Shown here one piece after another: positions 14,685-22,235 of a DNA stretch of 33,498 nt (positions are counted from its first letter, which is position 1; every line of letters begins with the position of its first letter). Location: the NCBI GenBank assembly GCA_964612525.1, contig CAZTCQ010000017.1, positions 1 through 33,498 on the forward strand. Reading direction: 5' to 3'. The position numbers and the translations under genes are program-made. The notes under the pieces are model-generated. The model worked only from the letters and a program-made list of their open reading frames with translations, ran no database searches and was not told where the DNA came from. Source of the DNA: JAGNRR01 sp964612525 (GTDB taxonomy: Bacteria; Bacteroidota; Bacteroidia; Chitinophagales; Chitinophagaceae).

Positions 14685-16214
14685 ATGAACAAAAGTCTTA
14701 TGAAAAATGTATTAGGATTACCAGTTTTATTGTTTTTAGCGGTTGTTTTTACAGCCTCATGTGGAAATAATGCTGGCAACATGGTTTCGTCAAAAACAGG
14801 TTGGAATTACAACGATAAAGATTTGGGCGGATTTGAAGTGCCAAATTATGAAGGGCAGTATGTAGGTCCAGGATTAAAGTTTGTTGAGGGTGGAACCTTT
14901 ACGATGGGACGTACCGACGAAGATCTTACTTTTGAAGATAACAACACTCCTAAAAGAGTTACTGTTTCTTCTTTCTTTATGGATGAAACTGAGGTGGCGA
15001 ATGTTCATTACCGTGAATATATATATTGGTTAAACCGTACCTATGGATCGGACTATCCAGAAATTTCTGCTCGAGCATTACCCGATACCCAAGTTTGGAG
15101 AAATGCTCTGCAGTATAATGAGCCTTTGGTGGAATATTATTATCGACATGCAGCTTACAACTATTATCCAGTGGTAGGTGTTAATTGGAATCAAGCCAAT
15201 GAATACTGTAAGTGGCGTTCTGATCGTGTGAACGAACGTATTTTAATAGAGAAAGGTTATTTGCAAAAAAATCCTTTTCAGGTATCTGATGATAACTTTA
15301 AGTCAACTACTTATATTGTAGGTCAGTATGAAGGGCTTGCTGGTAAAAAGAAGAAAGATTTAAATCCTACTGGAGGAGGTGAAAGAAATATTACATACGA
15401 GGATGGAATCTTACTTCCAAACTATCGTTTACCTACAGAGGCAGAATGGGAATATGCTGCTCTAGGATTGATAGGTAGAAATCCTGAGCCGGACAGCAAG
15501 CGCCGTCGAGGTGAGGAAATCGTAACGGACAGAAAAGTGTATCCTTGGAATGACAATAACTCTACAAGAAATGGAATGCGCGATGCATATCAAGGTGAAT
15601 TTTTAGGTAACTTTAGAAGAAGTAATGGTGACATGATGGGTGTTGCGGGCGGATTGAATGATAATTCTGATATTCCGGGTCCCATTTATGGATTTAAAGC
15701 AAATTCGTTTGGATTGTATCACATGGCTGGAAATGTTTCCGAGTGGGTATTAGATGTTTATCGTCCTATGACACCTATGGATGCTGAAGATTTCCGTCCG
15801 TTCCGTGGTAATGTATATTCTACTTACAAAACACTTGATGACTTCACTTTTGCGGAGAAAGATAGTATTGGGGGGATGCAAAAAAGAATGGTAACACAAA
15901 AAGAAATAGAAGCGAAACGTAAAGATTATCGTGGAGCGAACGTAATTAATTTCCTTGATGGAGATTCTACTAGTGGTGCCGTTTATGACTACGCTAAAAC
16001 TACTTTAATCAATAACGAAGCCCATGTTTATAAAGGTGGATCTTGGGATGATCGTGCTTATTGGATGAGTCCAGGTACTCGTCGTTTCTTACAAGCGGAT
16101 CACTCTAGTTCCAAAGTAGGTTTTCGTTGTTGTATGGACCGTTTGGGTAGCCCAACACTTACTACTCCAAGTGGGAATTACTTCGGAGCATTTGGAAACC
16201 AAATCAGAAAGTAA
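14685..16214 (+). CDS. gldJ: Gliding motility/type IX secretion lipoprotein GldJ
   Basis: 509 residues. Lipoprotein signal ending VFTASC with Cys26 as the lipid site. Next comes GWNYNDKDLGGFEV, then GPGLKFVEGGTFTMG (about 62-76), which matches the start of GldJ, and a formylglycine-generating-enzyme (sulfatase-modifying factor) fold: MDETEVANVHYREYIYWL, RLPTEAEWEYAA, HMAGNVSEWVLD and VGFRCCMDR. In true FGE enzymes the catalytic cysteines follow KGGSY; here KGGSW (450-454) is followed by DDRAYW with no cysteine, so it should be structural, as in GldJ/GldK. GldJ stabilises GldK and is needed for gliding and type IX secretion. GldK is the alternative, but the N-terminus fits GldJ better. murF follows after a terminator. 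Confidence 0.88.
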   Translation: MNKSLMKNVLGLPVLLFLAVVFTASCGNNAGNMVSSKTGWNYNDKDLGGFEVPNYEGQYVGPGLKFVEGGTFTMGRTDEDLTFEDNNTPKRVTVSSFFMDETEVANVHYREYIYWLNRTYGSDYPEISARALPDTQVWRNALQYNEPLVEYYYRHAAYNYYPVVGVNWNQANEYCKWRSDRVNERILIEKGYLQKNPFQVSDDNFKSTTYIVGQYEGLAGKKKKDLNPTGGGERNITYEDGILLPNYRLPTEAEWEYAALGLIGRNPEPDSKRRRGEEIVTDRKVYPWNDNNSTRNGMRDAYQGEFLGNFRRSNGDMMGVAGGLNDNSDIPGPIYGFKANSFGLYHMAGNVSEWVLDVYRPMTPMDAEDFRPFRGNVYSTYKTLDDFTFAEKDSIGGMQKRMVTQKEIEAKRKDYRGANVINFLDGDSTSGAVYDYAKTTLINNEAHVYKGGSWDDRAYWMSPGTRRFLQADHSSSKVGFRCCMDRLGSPTLTTPSGNYFGAFGNQIRK

Positions 16215-16236
16215 TTTATATTTAAGTTCTTATTAA

Positions 16237-16265
16237 AATGCCTCGCTTTTTGCGGGGCATTCTTA
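16237..16265 (+). terminator. Terminator after gldJ
   Basis: AATGCCTCGC-TTTTT-GCGGGGCATT forms a 10-bp stem with one G-U pair (16237-16261), followed by a T-rich stretch TCTTACTTTT. The murF ATG is only 17 bases further on, so murF needs its own promoter or read-through. The best -7 candidate is an imperfect TACTTTTA at 16264-16271. Confidence 0.75.
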
Positions 16266-16278
16266 CTTTTACAAAGCA

Positions 16279-17285
16279 ATGAGCATATCAGATTTATATC
16301 AACTGTTTTTAAACTCTACNNNNNNNNNNNNNNNNNNNNNNNNNNNNNNNNNNNNNNNNNNNNNNNNNNNNNNNNNNNNNNNNNNNNNNNNNNNNNNNNN
16401 NNNNNNNNNNNNNNNNNNNATCACACTTTTGCCATTATAGAAATGGGAGCCAATCACCAAAAAGAAATTGAGGCTTATTGTCAATGGGCACTGCCCACCT
16501 TTGGTCTTATTAATAATTGCGGCAAGGCTCACTTAGAAGGCTTTGGAGGAATAGAAGGAGTACGAAAAGGAAAGGGTGAACTCTATGATTTTATTAAAAA
16601 AGAGGGCGGGACTATTTTTAGAAATGCTGATTATGACTATTTAGAATCTATGTCGGCTGGCATAGAAAACCAGATTACGTATGGAGAATTTTCTGGTACT
16701 CAGCGAGGCAAGATTTATGAGCACGAGCCATTTTTAAAAATAGCCATTTTGAATGCAGGAGAAGAGCAGTTGATACCGACTAATTTAGTCGGTGACTATA
16801 ATTTGCCTAACGTACTAGCCGCTTACACAGTAGGAAGTTATTTTGAAGTGTCACCAGCAACTATAGTTCAGGCCCTATCCGAGTATAAGCCAACTAATAA
16901 TCGCTCGGAGTATCAAGTAAGAAAGGGAGTACATATTATATTAGATGCTTACAACGCCAATCCATCAAGTATGAAGGCTGCTATTCATTCTTTTCGGAAT
17001 ACGAAGCATGCTAATAAAACTATGATGCTTGGAGCTATGATGGAGCTTGGGGAAGAGACAGTTGAAGAGCATGAAAAGGTGATACAAGAAGCCTTGCAAT
17101 CAATTTGGAAACATCTAGTAACTGTAGGTAAAGAATTTGAGAAAGCCTCACAGGAAAATGGCTTGACTCATTTTGACAGCGCTGAACAAGCTAAGGAGTG
17201 GTATCAAAAATATGTGGAACAAGGCGATTGGGTTTACATAAAAGGATCACGGTTGACGGCCATGGAAAAAATTATAGAAGACTAA
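16279..17285 (+). CDS. murF: UDP-N-acetylmuramoyl-tripeptide--D-alanyl-D-alanine ligase MurF (interrupted by an assembly gap)
   Basis: MurF joins D-Ala-D-Ala to UDP-MurNAc-tripeptide, the last cytoplasmic step of stem-peptide synthesis. Before the gap, 14 residues read MSISDLYQLFLNST, a typical MurF start in Bacteroidota. After it the frame resumes at HTFAIIEMGANHQKEIEAYC, the conserved central-domain segment, then NNCGKAHLEGFGGIEGVRKGKGEL. The C-terminal domain has DAYNANPSSMKAAI, the diagnostic MurF motif, and AMMELGEE. The nucleotide-binding GTNGKT loop falls in the gap. From a usual length near 430 residues about 125-140 residues are missing, so the true gap is near 400 bases. The following small gene starts 2 bases after the stop. 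Confidence 0.92.
16320..16419. other. Assembly gap (100 N)
   Basis: Exactly 100 N inside murF, a placeholder of unknown true size. MurF family length implies about 375-420 missing bases. The frame after the gap is murF again, so no rearrangement needs to be assumed. Confidence 0.95.
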
Positions 17286-17287
17286 TT

Positions 17288-17521
17288 ATGGAAAAGCAAC
17301 CCATTAAAAAAGAAAGGGATTCAAGAGATACTTTGGTTATGATCATAATGGCCATAAGTGTGATTTATTTAATTTATCCAAGTTGGGGTGTATTTGAAAT
17401 TATTCCCGATGCAATTCCGATTATCGGAAGTATTGATGAAGGGGTTGCAACTACATTACTTTTATCTGGCTTAAGTTATTTCGGATATAATTTGACAGAC
17501 CTTTTTAAACGAAAAAAATAA
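17288..17521 (+). CDS. Small DUF1232-like membrane protein
   Basis: 77 residues from ATG 17288, placed 2 bases after the murF stop; the longer open frame that begins inside murF is not credible. A basic N-terminus is followed by two hydrophobic segments (about 15-36 and 47-68) around PDAIPIIGSIDEGVAT. That motif is the hallmark of DUF1232 (YkvA-like), where 'D-x-I-P-x-x-G-x-x-D/E' joins two helices. The C-terminus is basic (FKRKK), suggesting the tail is cytoplasmic. Function is unknown. The order murF, this gene, galE with gaps of 2 and 7 bases suggests one transcript. Confidence 0.75.
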   Translation: MEKQPIKKERDSRDTLVMIIMAISVIYLIYPSWGVFEIIPDAIPIIGSIDEGVATTLLLSGLSYFGYNLTDLFKRKK

Positions 17522-17528
17522 TACAAAA

Positions 17529-18551
17529 ATGAAAAATAAAATTTTGGTAACAGGTGGGGCTGGCTATATTGGGTCACACACAATCGTTGATTTATTAGAC
17601 AATGGTTTTGAAGTGATTTCAGTAGATAATTTTTCTAGATCCTACGAGTCTTCTTTAGAAGGCATTAAAAAAATATCAGGTGTAGCGGTTAAAAACTACA
17701 ATGTAGACATCTGTAACCTTAGTGATATAGAAACTGTCTTTGAGGAAAATGAAGACATTAAAGGAGTCATTCATTTTGCGGCTTACAAATCTGTACCGGA
17801 AAGTATTGAGCACCCTCTACGATACTATCAGAATAATATGAATTCCTTGTTTAACGTGCTGGCTTGTTGTGAAAAATTTGGTGTTGAGAATATAGTATTC
17901 TCATCTTCTTGTTCGGTTTACGGCAATCCTGATAATTTACCTGTCACAGAAAAAACGCCCTTAAAGGAAGCCGAATGTGCTTATGCTGCTACTAAGCAAA
18001 TGGGCGAAGAAGTTGTAAAAGACGTAGCAGCACGAACCAATTTATCCAGTATTGCCTTGCGCTATTTTAATCCGGTAGGAGCGCATACTTCCGCCTTATT
18101 AGGGGAGCGATCTGTTGATCGGCCTAATAATTTATTGCCGATTGTTACGCAAACTGCTGCTGGAATTATAGAAAAAATGTCAGTATGGGGTAGTGATTAC
18201 GATACTAGAGATGGCTCTTGTATCCGAGACTATATTCATGTAATGGATATTGCCAATGCTCATACTAAGGCGTTGCAATATTTGCTTTCTGCCAATGAGA
18301 ATCCATCGTACCAAGTTTTGAATTTAGGCTCAGGAAATGGAGTAAGTGTTCTAGAAATAATTGAGGCCTTTGAAAAAGTGAGTGGAGAGAAATTAAACTA
18401 TGAAATGGGACCAAGACGAGAAGGTGACGTAATAGCAGTATATGCTGACAATTCGGAAGCTAGATCTGTTTTGAATTGGGAAGTTCAGTACGATACTGAG
18501 GCGATGCTTACAACAGCCTGGGCTTGGCAACAGCAGCTACTCAAATCATAA
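17529..18551 (+). CDS. galE: UDP-glucose 4-epimerase GalE
   Basis: 340 residues, the standard length. Short-chain dehydrogenase fold with NAD-binding GGAGYIGSH at 9-17, VDNFSRS at about 32-38, SSSCSVYG at 125-132 carrying the catalytic serine, and YAATK at 152-156 with Tyr152 and Lys156. RYFNPVGAH and RDYIHVMDIANAH are GalE-specific segments. It interconverts UDP-glucose and UDP-galactose for surface polysaccharide or galactose metabolism. SVPESIEHPLRYYQNN matches the substrate loop of GalE rather than of the GlcNAc-specific epimerases, though dual specificity cannot be excluded. It starts 7 bases after the DUF1232-like gene; tRNA-Gln follows 94 bases downstream with its own promoter. Confidence 0.94.
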   Translation: MKNKILVTGGAGYIGSHTIVDLLDNGFEVISVDNFSRSYESSLEGIKKISGVAVKNYNVDICNLSDIETVFEENEDIKGVIHFAAYKSVPESIEHPLRYYQNNMNSLFNVLACCEKFGVENIVFSSSCSVYGNPDNLPVTEKTPLKEAECAYAATKQMGEEVVKDVAARTNLSSIALRYFNPVGAHTSALLGERSVDRPNNLLPIVTQTAAGIIEKMSVWGSDYDTRDGSCIRDYIHVMDIANAHTKALQYLLSANENPSYQVLNLGSGNGVSVLEIIEAFEKVSGEKLNYEMGPRREGDVIAVYADNSEARSVLNWEVQYDTEAMLTTAWAWQQQLLKS

Positions 18552-18606
18552 TTTTTTGGTGCTTTTAATTTAATAAAAGAATCTTTTTTCAAATAGCTCA
18601 ATTTAT

Positions 18607-18636
18607 TTTGACTTTTTGTAAAAACGGTTATATTTG
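18607..18636 (+). promoter_or_regulatory. Promoter of the tRNA-Gln gene
   Basis: TTTG at 18607-18610, an 18-base spacer, then TATATTTG at 18629-18636. This is the best complete -33/-7 pair in the window and fits the Bacteroidota sigma consensus. The mature tRNA starts 9 bases after the -7 box. Confidence 0.75.
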
Positions 18637-18645
18637 CAATCCGAT

Positions 18646-18716
18646 TGCCCCGTGGTGTAATGGTAGCACTCCAGTTTTTGGTACTGTCAGTTCTGGTTCG
18701 AGTCCAGGCGGGGTAA
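18646..18716 (+). tRNA. tRNA-Gln (anticodon TTG)
   Basis: 71 bases fold as a cloverleaf. The acceptor stem TGCCCCG pairs with CGGGGTA (one G-U), the D arm is GTG...CAC, the anticodon loop TTTTGGT gives anticodon TTG, and the T loop TTCGAGT is closed by TCTGG/CCAGG. The terminal U-A acceptor pair is typical of tRNA-Gln. CCA is not encoded (ACAA follows the acceptor stem). The outermost anticodon-stem pair (C-T) is a mismatch. Confidence 0.92.
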
Positions 18717-18729
18717 CAATCGAAATCTT

Positions 18730-18768
18730 AAAAGCCTTATAAACATTGAGTTTATGAGGCTTTTTTGT
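18730..18768 (+). terminator. Terminator after tRNA-Gln
   Basis: A stem of about 15 bp, AAAAGCCTTATAAAC / GTTTATGAGGCTTTT, with one G-T pair and loop ATTGA, followed by more T. Together with the promoter it makes tRNA-Gln a stand-alone unit. Confidence 0.8.
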
Positions 18769-18843
18769 TTTATCCACTTAAATTTCTAGATTATTATGAA
18801 CTCCACTTTTGTTCCCTGCATAATATCCGAATAATACGGGTCT

Positions 18844-18861
18844 CCGCAGAGTACTCTGCGG
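18844..18861. repeat. Perfect 18-base palindrome, extragenic
   Basis: CCGCAGAGT joined directly to ACTCTGCGG. The same 9-base arms occur in the opposite arrangement at 32776-32815. It lies in the otherwise featureless stretch between the tRNA terminator and the next promoter (18769-18972). Confidence 0.7.
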
Positions 18862-18972
18862 GATAATGATTTAGTTTGTCGTTACAAGGAGAGTACTAGC
18901 AATTCTAAACCCAATAGTTTTGACACTTTTTAATTAGCGCTACTAACTCTTTCTGGCTGTATGTGATTACAA

Positions 18973-18991
18973 AAATCTACGATGTAGATTT
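18973..18991 (+). promoter_or_regulatory. Inverted repeat overlapping a -7 box (possible operator)
   Basis: AAATCTAC-GAT-GTAGATTT is a perfect 8+3+8 inverted repeat. Its right arm coincides with TAGATTTG (18985-18992), which matches TAnnTTTG and would give a leader of about 41 bases for the gene at 19038. No clean -33 element is seen. An operator for a dimeric repressor is one reading. Confidence 0.5.
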
Positions 18992-19037
18992 GTATTGTGA
19001 GCATATTTAATAGTTTAGCCTGCGAGTTGATTTAACA

Positions 19038-20036
19038 ATGAGAAATGCAGAAAAAATATTGGTTGCCTGTTTAGTTTTCGTTATATCTTTTGAAGTGAGT
19101 GGGCAACAAATGTGTCCGAATGGATTTTATACATTCTCTGTAAAAAAACATGAGAAAGTTATAAAGGTTAAGTCAATTATCAAGAGGGACTTTTTTAACC
19201 AAAATCGTATGATTAGTTTGGAGCGATTTAATCAAAGTGGTAAACCGATTAGGGAAATAGTATTTTCAGCTGAAGGGAGAATAACCAATGAGTTAGAATA
19301 CAAGTATAATTCTGGATTTTCTCAAGCTAAAGAGTTCATTTATGATGAAAGCATGATTTTGCAGTTTCACGAATTTATGAAATTTCATAAGGATATAAAA
19401 GTCGGTAATGATAGTTTTGATAAGGACTTCTTCGCCCGTCCTTTTGTAAGAGTATTAAAGCATTATCATAAAAATGATACTTCATTTGTCGATTCTTATG
19501 TAGGGACTTATCTCTATGCGCATGAAGAAACCGATGATTTTAATTATTTTTTAAGATCTATAGACACTACAAAAACAAGTAATGGAGACAGGGTATCCAT
19601 TGTTTTACCTCAAACGGAAGTTGTTAAGTATTTTAATTACAAAGATCAACTTATAAAAGAAGAGCTATATACAATAAATGATAATCAAAAAATACTTGAC
19701 TTAAGGTCAATATTTTATTACGACTCAAAACAAAGACTCATATCGACTAAAGGTTGCTATGGTCCTTCTGAAACAGATTGCGTGTACTCAAGATATTCCT
19801 TCAAAAACCTTGGTGATACTCTAGTACAAACCCTTCAAATTGATTCGATGAATGTAGAAAAAAACTTCTTTATTAAGAATGTGTTAGTTCGTAAGGAAAT
19901 TATTGAGAATGATGATAATGGTAATGAAGCTAAGTCGATTTCTATCTACAATTTAAATGGACTATTAGTAAAACGGAAAAAATATATCGGTGATAAAAAA
20001 GTAAGTCACTTTAGTTTTTACTATACATATTGGTAA
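19038..20036 (+). CDS. Secreted protein of unknown function
   Basis: 332 residues; family not recognised. A signal peptide covers about 1-22 (ILVACLVFVISFEVSG, then QQ). The mature part is polar with repeated beta-like phrases of the type 'NYKDQLIKEELYTIND', 'YYDSKQRLISTKG' and 'IYNLNGLLVKRKKYIGDKK'. These resemble the loose YD/MORN-like strand repeats common in secreted Bacteroidota proteins, where each unit has the pattern aromatic, polar turn, charged strand. Only two cysteines remain in the later half (CYGPSETDC). No sorting domain of type IX secretion is visible at the end. It is more AT-rich than the housekeeping genes, is bounded by a tRNA unit and a convergent operon, and has a possible operator at its promoter. 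It could be an accessory gene. Confidence 0.55.
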   Translation: MRNAEKILVACLVFVISFEVSGQQMCPNGFYTFSVKKHEKVIKVKSIIKRDFFNQNRMISLERFNQSGKPIREIVFSAEGRITNELEYKYNSGFSQAKEFIYDESMILQFHEFMKFHKDIKVGNDSFDKDFFARPFVRVLKHYHKNDTSFVDSYVGTYLYAHEETDDFNYFLRSIDTTKTSNGDRVSIVLPQTEVVKYFNYKDQLIKEELYTINDNQKILDLRSIFYYDSKQRLISTKGCYGPSETDCVYSRYSFKNLGDTLVQTLQIDSMNVEKNFFIKNVLVRKEIIENDDNGNEAKSISIYNLNGLLVKRKKYIGDKKVSHFSFYYTYW

Positions 20037-20157
20037 CTTTTGTTCTCGCGTTCTTTCTTAAAAAGAAGAGTTGTACTTCGTAATTTTGCCCCGTCAGAGT
20101 GTCTCAATTAGTCAAGGCATTTAACCTAACGCAACACAGAACAAGTTGCAGTACCTT

Positions 20158-21717
20158 TTAGTAAATAGAAGACTTTAGCGACTTAATCTTCTCAATATAT
20201 GATTTAGACTGGAAATATTTATACAATCTGTCCATATTAGCACGGTCTTCAATTTTCGGATATACTGAGCGAATCAATTTGAATCGCCCGATTTGAGTTT
20301 CCATATTGCCTAGTAGAATAGCTAGGTTATTTGTGCTAATACATTTGTTATCAATTTTTCTATTTACATAATTAACTCTAGCCTCGTCATCGAATTTTTT
20401 CGGCAACTTTCGAGTCCAATCAGCAATTCGCTCTGGCTTAACAGAAAAGGCGCATCGAATAGGCGCTATGCGATCTTCCGTTTCGTAATTCTTTCGTGCG
20501 GAAGCAGGTAGCTCCTTCCCACTAGTGGGCTCCGAGTTAATTACTTGCTCGCCAATGTTTATATTCTTTCTTTCTCTTCTACTACGCTTAGGAGTTTTTA
20601 CTTTTTTAGTCCTGATTTTTTCTAACGTGTTACTTTCAAGTTTCTTTTTTGCAATCTTAGCTTTTTCGACTCTTAGTTTTTCAGCTTCTAACTTTTCAAT
20701 TTCAATTCGCTTTGCTCTCTTTCGTTCTAATTCTTGCTTTACTATAGCCAATTGACGTTTTTGCTCTTTCAGTTGTTTTTTCTGCAAAATTCTTTCTTCC
20801 TTTATTTTCTGTTTTTTAAGTCTTTTAGCTTCTGCTTGTTTCTGTTGTAATGCAACATTTCTTTTTTCTATTGCGAGTTCTTTTTCCCTAGCAATTCGCT
20901 TGGCTTCTTTTAGTTTTAAGTCTTGCTTAGGCTTATTAATATCAGGTTTCTCCGTTTTTACATTTTTATTTAAGGTTGAAAGACGAGCGGAGCGCCGTTT
21001 TGCTCTTTTTATTTTACTATAATTTTTGTAGCGTTTTTGAGCACTTTCCGCTGTAAGCGGTTGGCGATTTTGATACATAGCTAATACCCTTTTTGGTTTC
21101 TGGGGTACTGTAGGCGTAGTCTTTTTTACAATAGGTTCAGTACGTTTAATTACATTTTGAGTTACAACGGCTTGCTTGCTTTTTTTCTTTTTTATTTTGC
21201 GACCACGACTACTAGTTTCTGTTGCTTGACCATCGGCGCCAGCCTCCCAAACTTTTACGACTCCCTCTTTCTTGGCATTAAGCTTCTTCTTGGCTCGTTG
21301 CTTGGATGCTAGTACAGGATTGTTGTTCGAGGCTTTTGCAACAACCGATGCATCACTCACACTATTGTTTTCAGCGATGATCTTTCGGTTTACCACATCC
21401 TGCAGTACAAACTTATTGTTTGCTACACGAGTCAATTTTAAACCCTGAGATTTTTGAGCTTCGCTATTTATTGTAAACGTATGTGTTTTAAAATTAGGGT
21501 TTTCAAAAGTGAAACGTAGCTTGTTATCTCCCTCTTTTATTTGAGGGATAATGATATAACCCTTCCGATTGTTCTTAATAGCCTTGTCATTCAGCTGTAC
21601 ACGAACTGGCAAATTTTTGTTAACCTCAAGATAGAGATACGATTTTTTCTCCTGCGCATTAGATTGTGTAATACCGATTAGAATAAGACCCAGTAGTAGT
21701 AAAGTAATGTTTTTCAT
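20158..21717 (-). CDS. Secreted DUF4476-type protein with a long basic coiled coil
   Basis: 519 residues. The signal peptide ends SNAQ (about 21). Residues about 25-110 form a small beta domain (SYLYLEVNKNLPVRVQLND) resembling the N-terminal domain of DUF4476 proteins. About 150-390 is extremely Lys/Arg/Glu-rich; the part from about 265 (RIAREKELAIEKRN) to 365 should be a long continuous helix or coiled coil. The C-terminus (about 420-519) looks like DUF4476: evenly spaced helices with NRKIDNKCISTNNLAILLGN, FKLIRSVYPKIEDRANMDRL and a final FQSKSYIEKIKSL. Function of DUF4476 is unknown. It starts 15 bases after the BCCP stop, so it is the last gene of the DUF2723-BCCP-DUF4476 group. Confidence 0.7.
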   Translation of the reverse strand: MKNITLLLLGLILIGITQSNAQEKKSYLYLEVNKNLPVRVQLNDKAIKNNRKGYIIIPQIKEGDNKLRFTFENPNFKTHTFTINSEAQKSQGLKLTRVANNKFVLQDVVNRKIIAENNSVSDASVVAKASNNNPVLASKQRAKKKLNAKKEGVVKVWEAGADGQATETSSRGRKIKKKKSKQAVVTQNVIKRTEPIVKKTTPTVPQKPKRVLAMYQNRQPLTAESAQKRYKNYSKIKRAKRRSARLSTLNKNVKTEKPDINKPKQDLKLKEAKRIAREKELAIEKRNVALQQKQAEAKRLKKQKIKEERILQKKQLKEQKRQLAIVKQELERKRAKRIEIEKLEAEKLRVEKAKIAKKKLESNTLEKIRTKKVKTPKRSRRERKNINIGEQVINSEPTSGKELPASARKNYETEDRIAPIRCAFSVKPERIADWTRKLPKKFDDEARVNYVNRKIDNKCISTNNLAILLGNMETQIGRFKLIRSVYPKIEDRANMDRLYKYFQSKSYIEKIKSLKSSIY

Positions 21718-21732
21718 GTTTTAAAAATTTAT

Positions 21733-22233
21733 TTATGCGAAGACAATGAGTTCTTGATTTTTATCAACCGTGTCGCCTTCTTTTATTTTAATTGTCTTGA
21801 CGATTACATCATCAGGGGCATTAAAGACATTTTCCATTTTCATAGCTTCTAGAACGAAAAGGGGTTGCCCCGCTTTAATTTCTTGACCTTCCGAAACCAA
21901 GGTTTTTAAGATAAGTCCTGGCATAGGAGCTTTTATAGACTTAACTTTCTGTAGCTTTTTCAAATCAATCCCAAGTGCCAACATTTTTTGATCAATGTCG
22001 TCACTTATCTCAACGACAATTTCTTTTTGATCTAAAAGGACCGTCACGGTTTTTTTGTCATATTGTATTGACCGAATAACTGCTTGATGGGTAGTTCCCT
22101 TTTTATCTGTAATATCAATTACGTTTTTAGTATCATCTGACGAAAGGTCAAATGCTGAGTTATTGACAGTCCATTGATTTCCCTGACGGTCTACCTTGAT
22201 TTCTTCTTTCCCTATTTTATTTAGATAACTCAT
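21733..22233 (-). CDS. Biotin carboxyl carrier protein (acyl-CoA carboxylase subunit)
   Basis: 166 residues. The C-terminal biotinyl domain (about 98-166) has APMPG at 102-106 and EAMKMEN at 129-135, with Lys132 as the biotin site, then the mirror strand KEGDTVDKNQELIVF. The N-terminal part (about 1-90) is a small beta domain like the BT domain of propionyl-/methylcrotonyl-CoA carboxylase alpha chains. It would carry CO2 between a biotin carboxylase and a carboxyltransferase, neither of which is in the window. This split type is common in Bacteroidota and is usually called the acetyl-/propionyl-CoA carboxylase BCCP subunit; which acyl-CoA is used cannot be told. It starts 2 bases after the DUF2723 stop. 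Confidence 0.87.
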   Translation of the reverse strand: MSYLNKIGKEEIKVDRQGNQWTVNNSAFDLSSDDTKNVIDITDKKGTTHQAVIRSIQYDKKTVTVLLDQKEIVVEISDDIDQKMLALGIDLKKLQKVKSIKAPMPGLILKTLVSEGQEIKAGQPLFVLEAMKMENVFNAPDDVIVKTIKIKEGDTVDKNQELIVFA

Positions 22234-22235
22234 TA

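Noticed and set aside
14685..16214. Active formylglycine-generating enzyme (sulfatase activator)
   Set aside because: The catalytic cysteine pair after KGGS is missing and no sulfatase is nearby; lipobox and N-terminus match GldJ.
17198..17287. N-terminal extension of the DUF1232-like protein inside murF
   Set aside because: That part overlaps the conserved murF C-terminus in another frame; ATG 17288 is the natural start.
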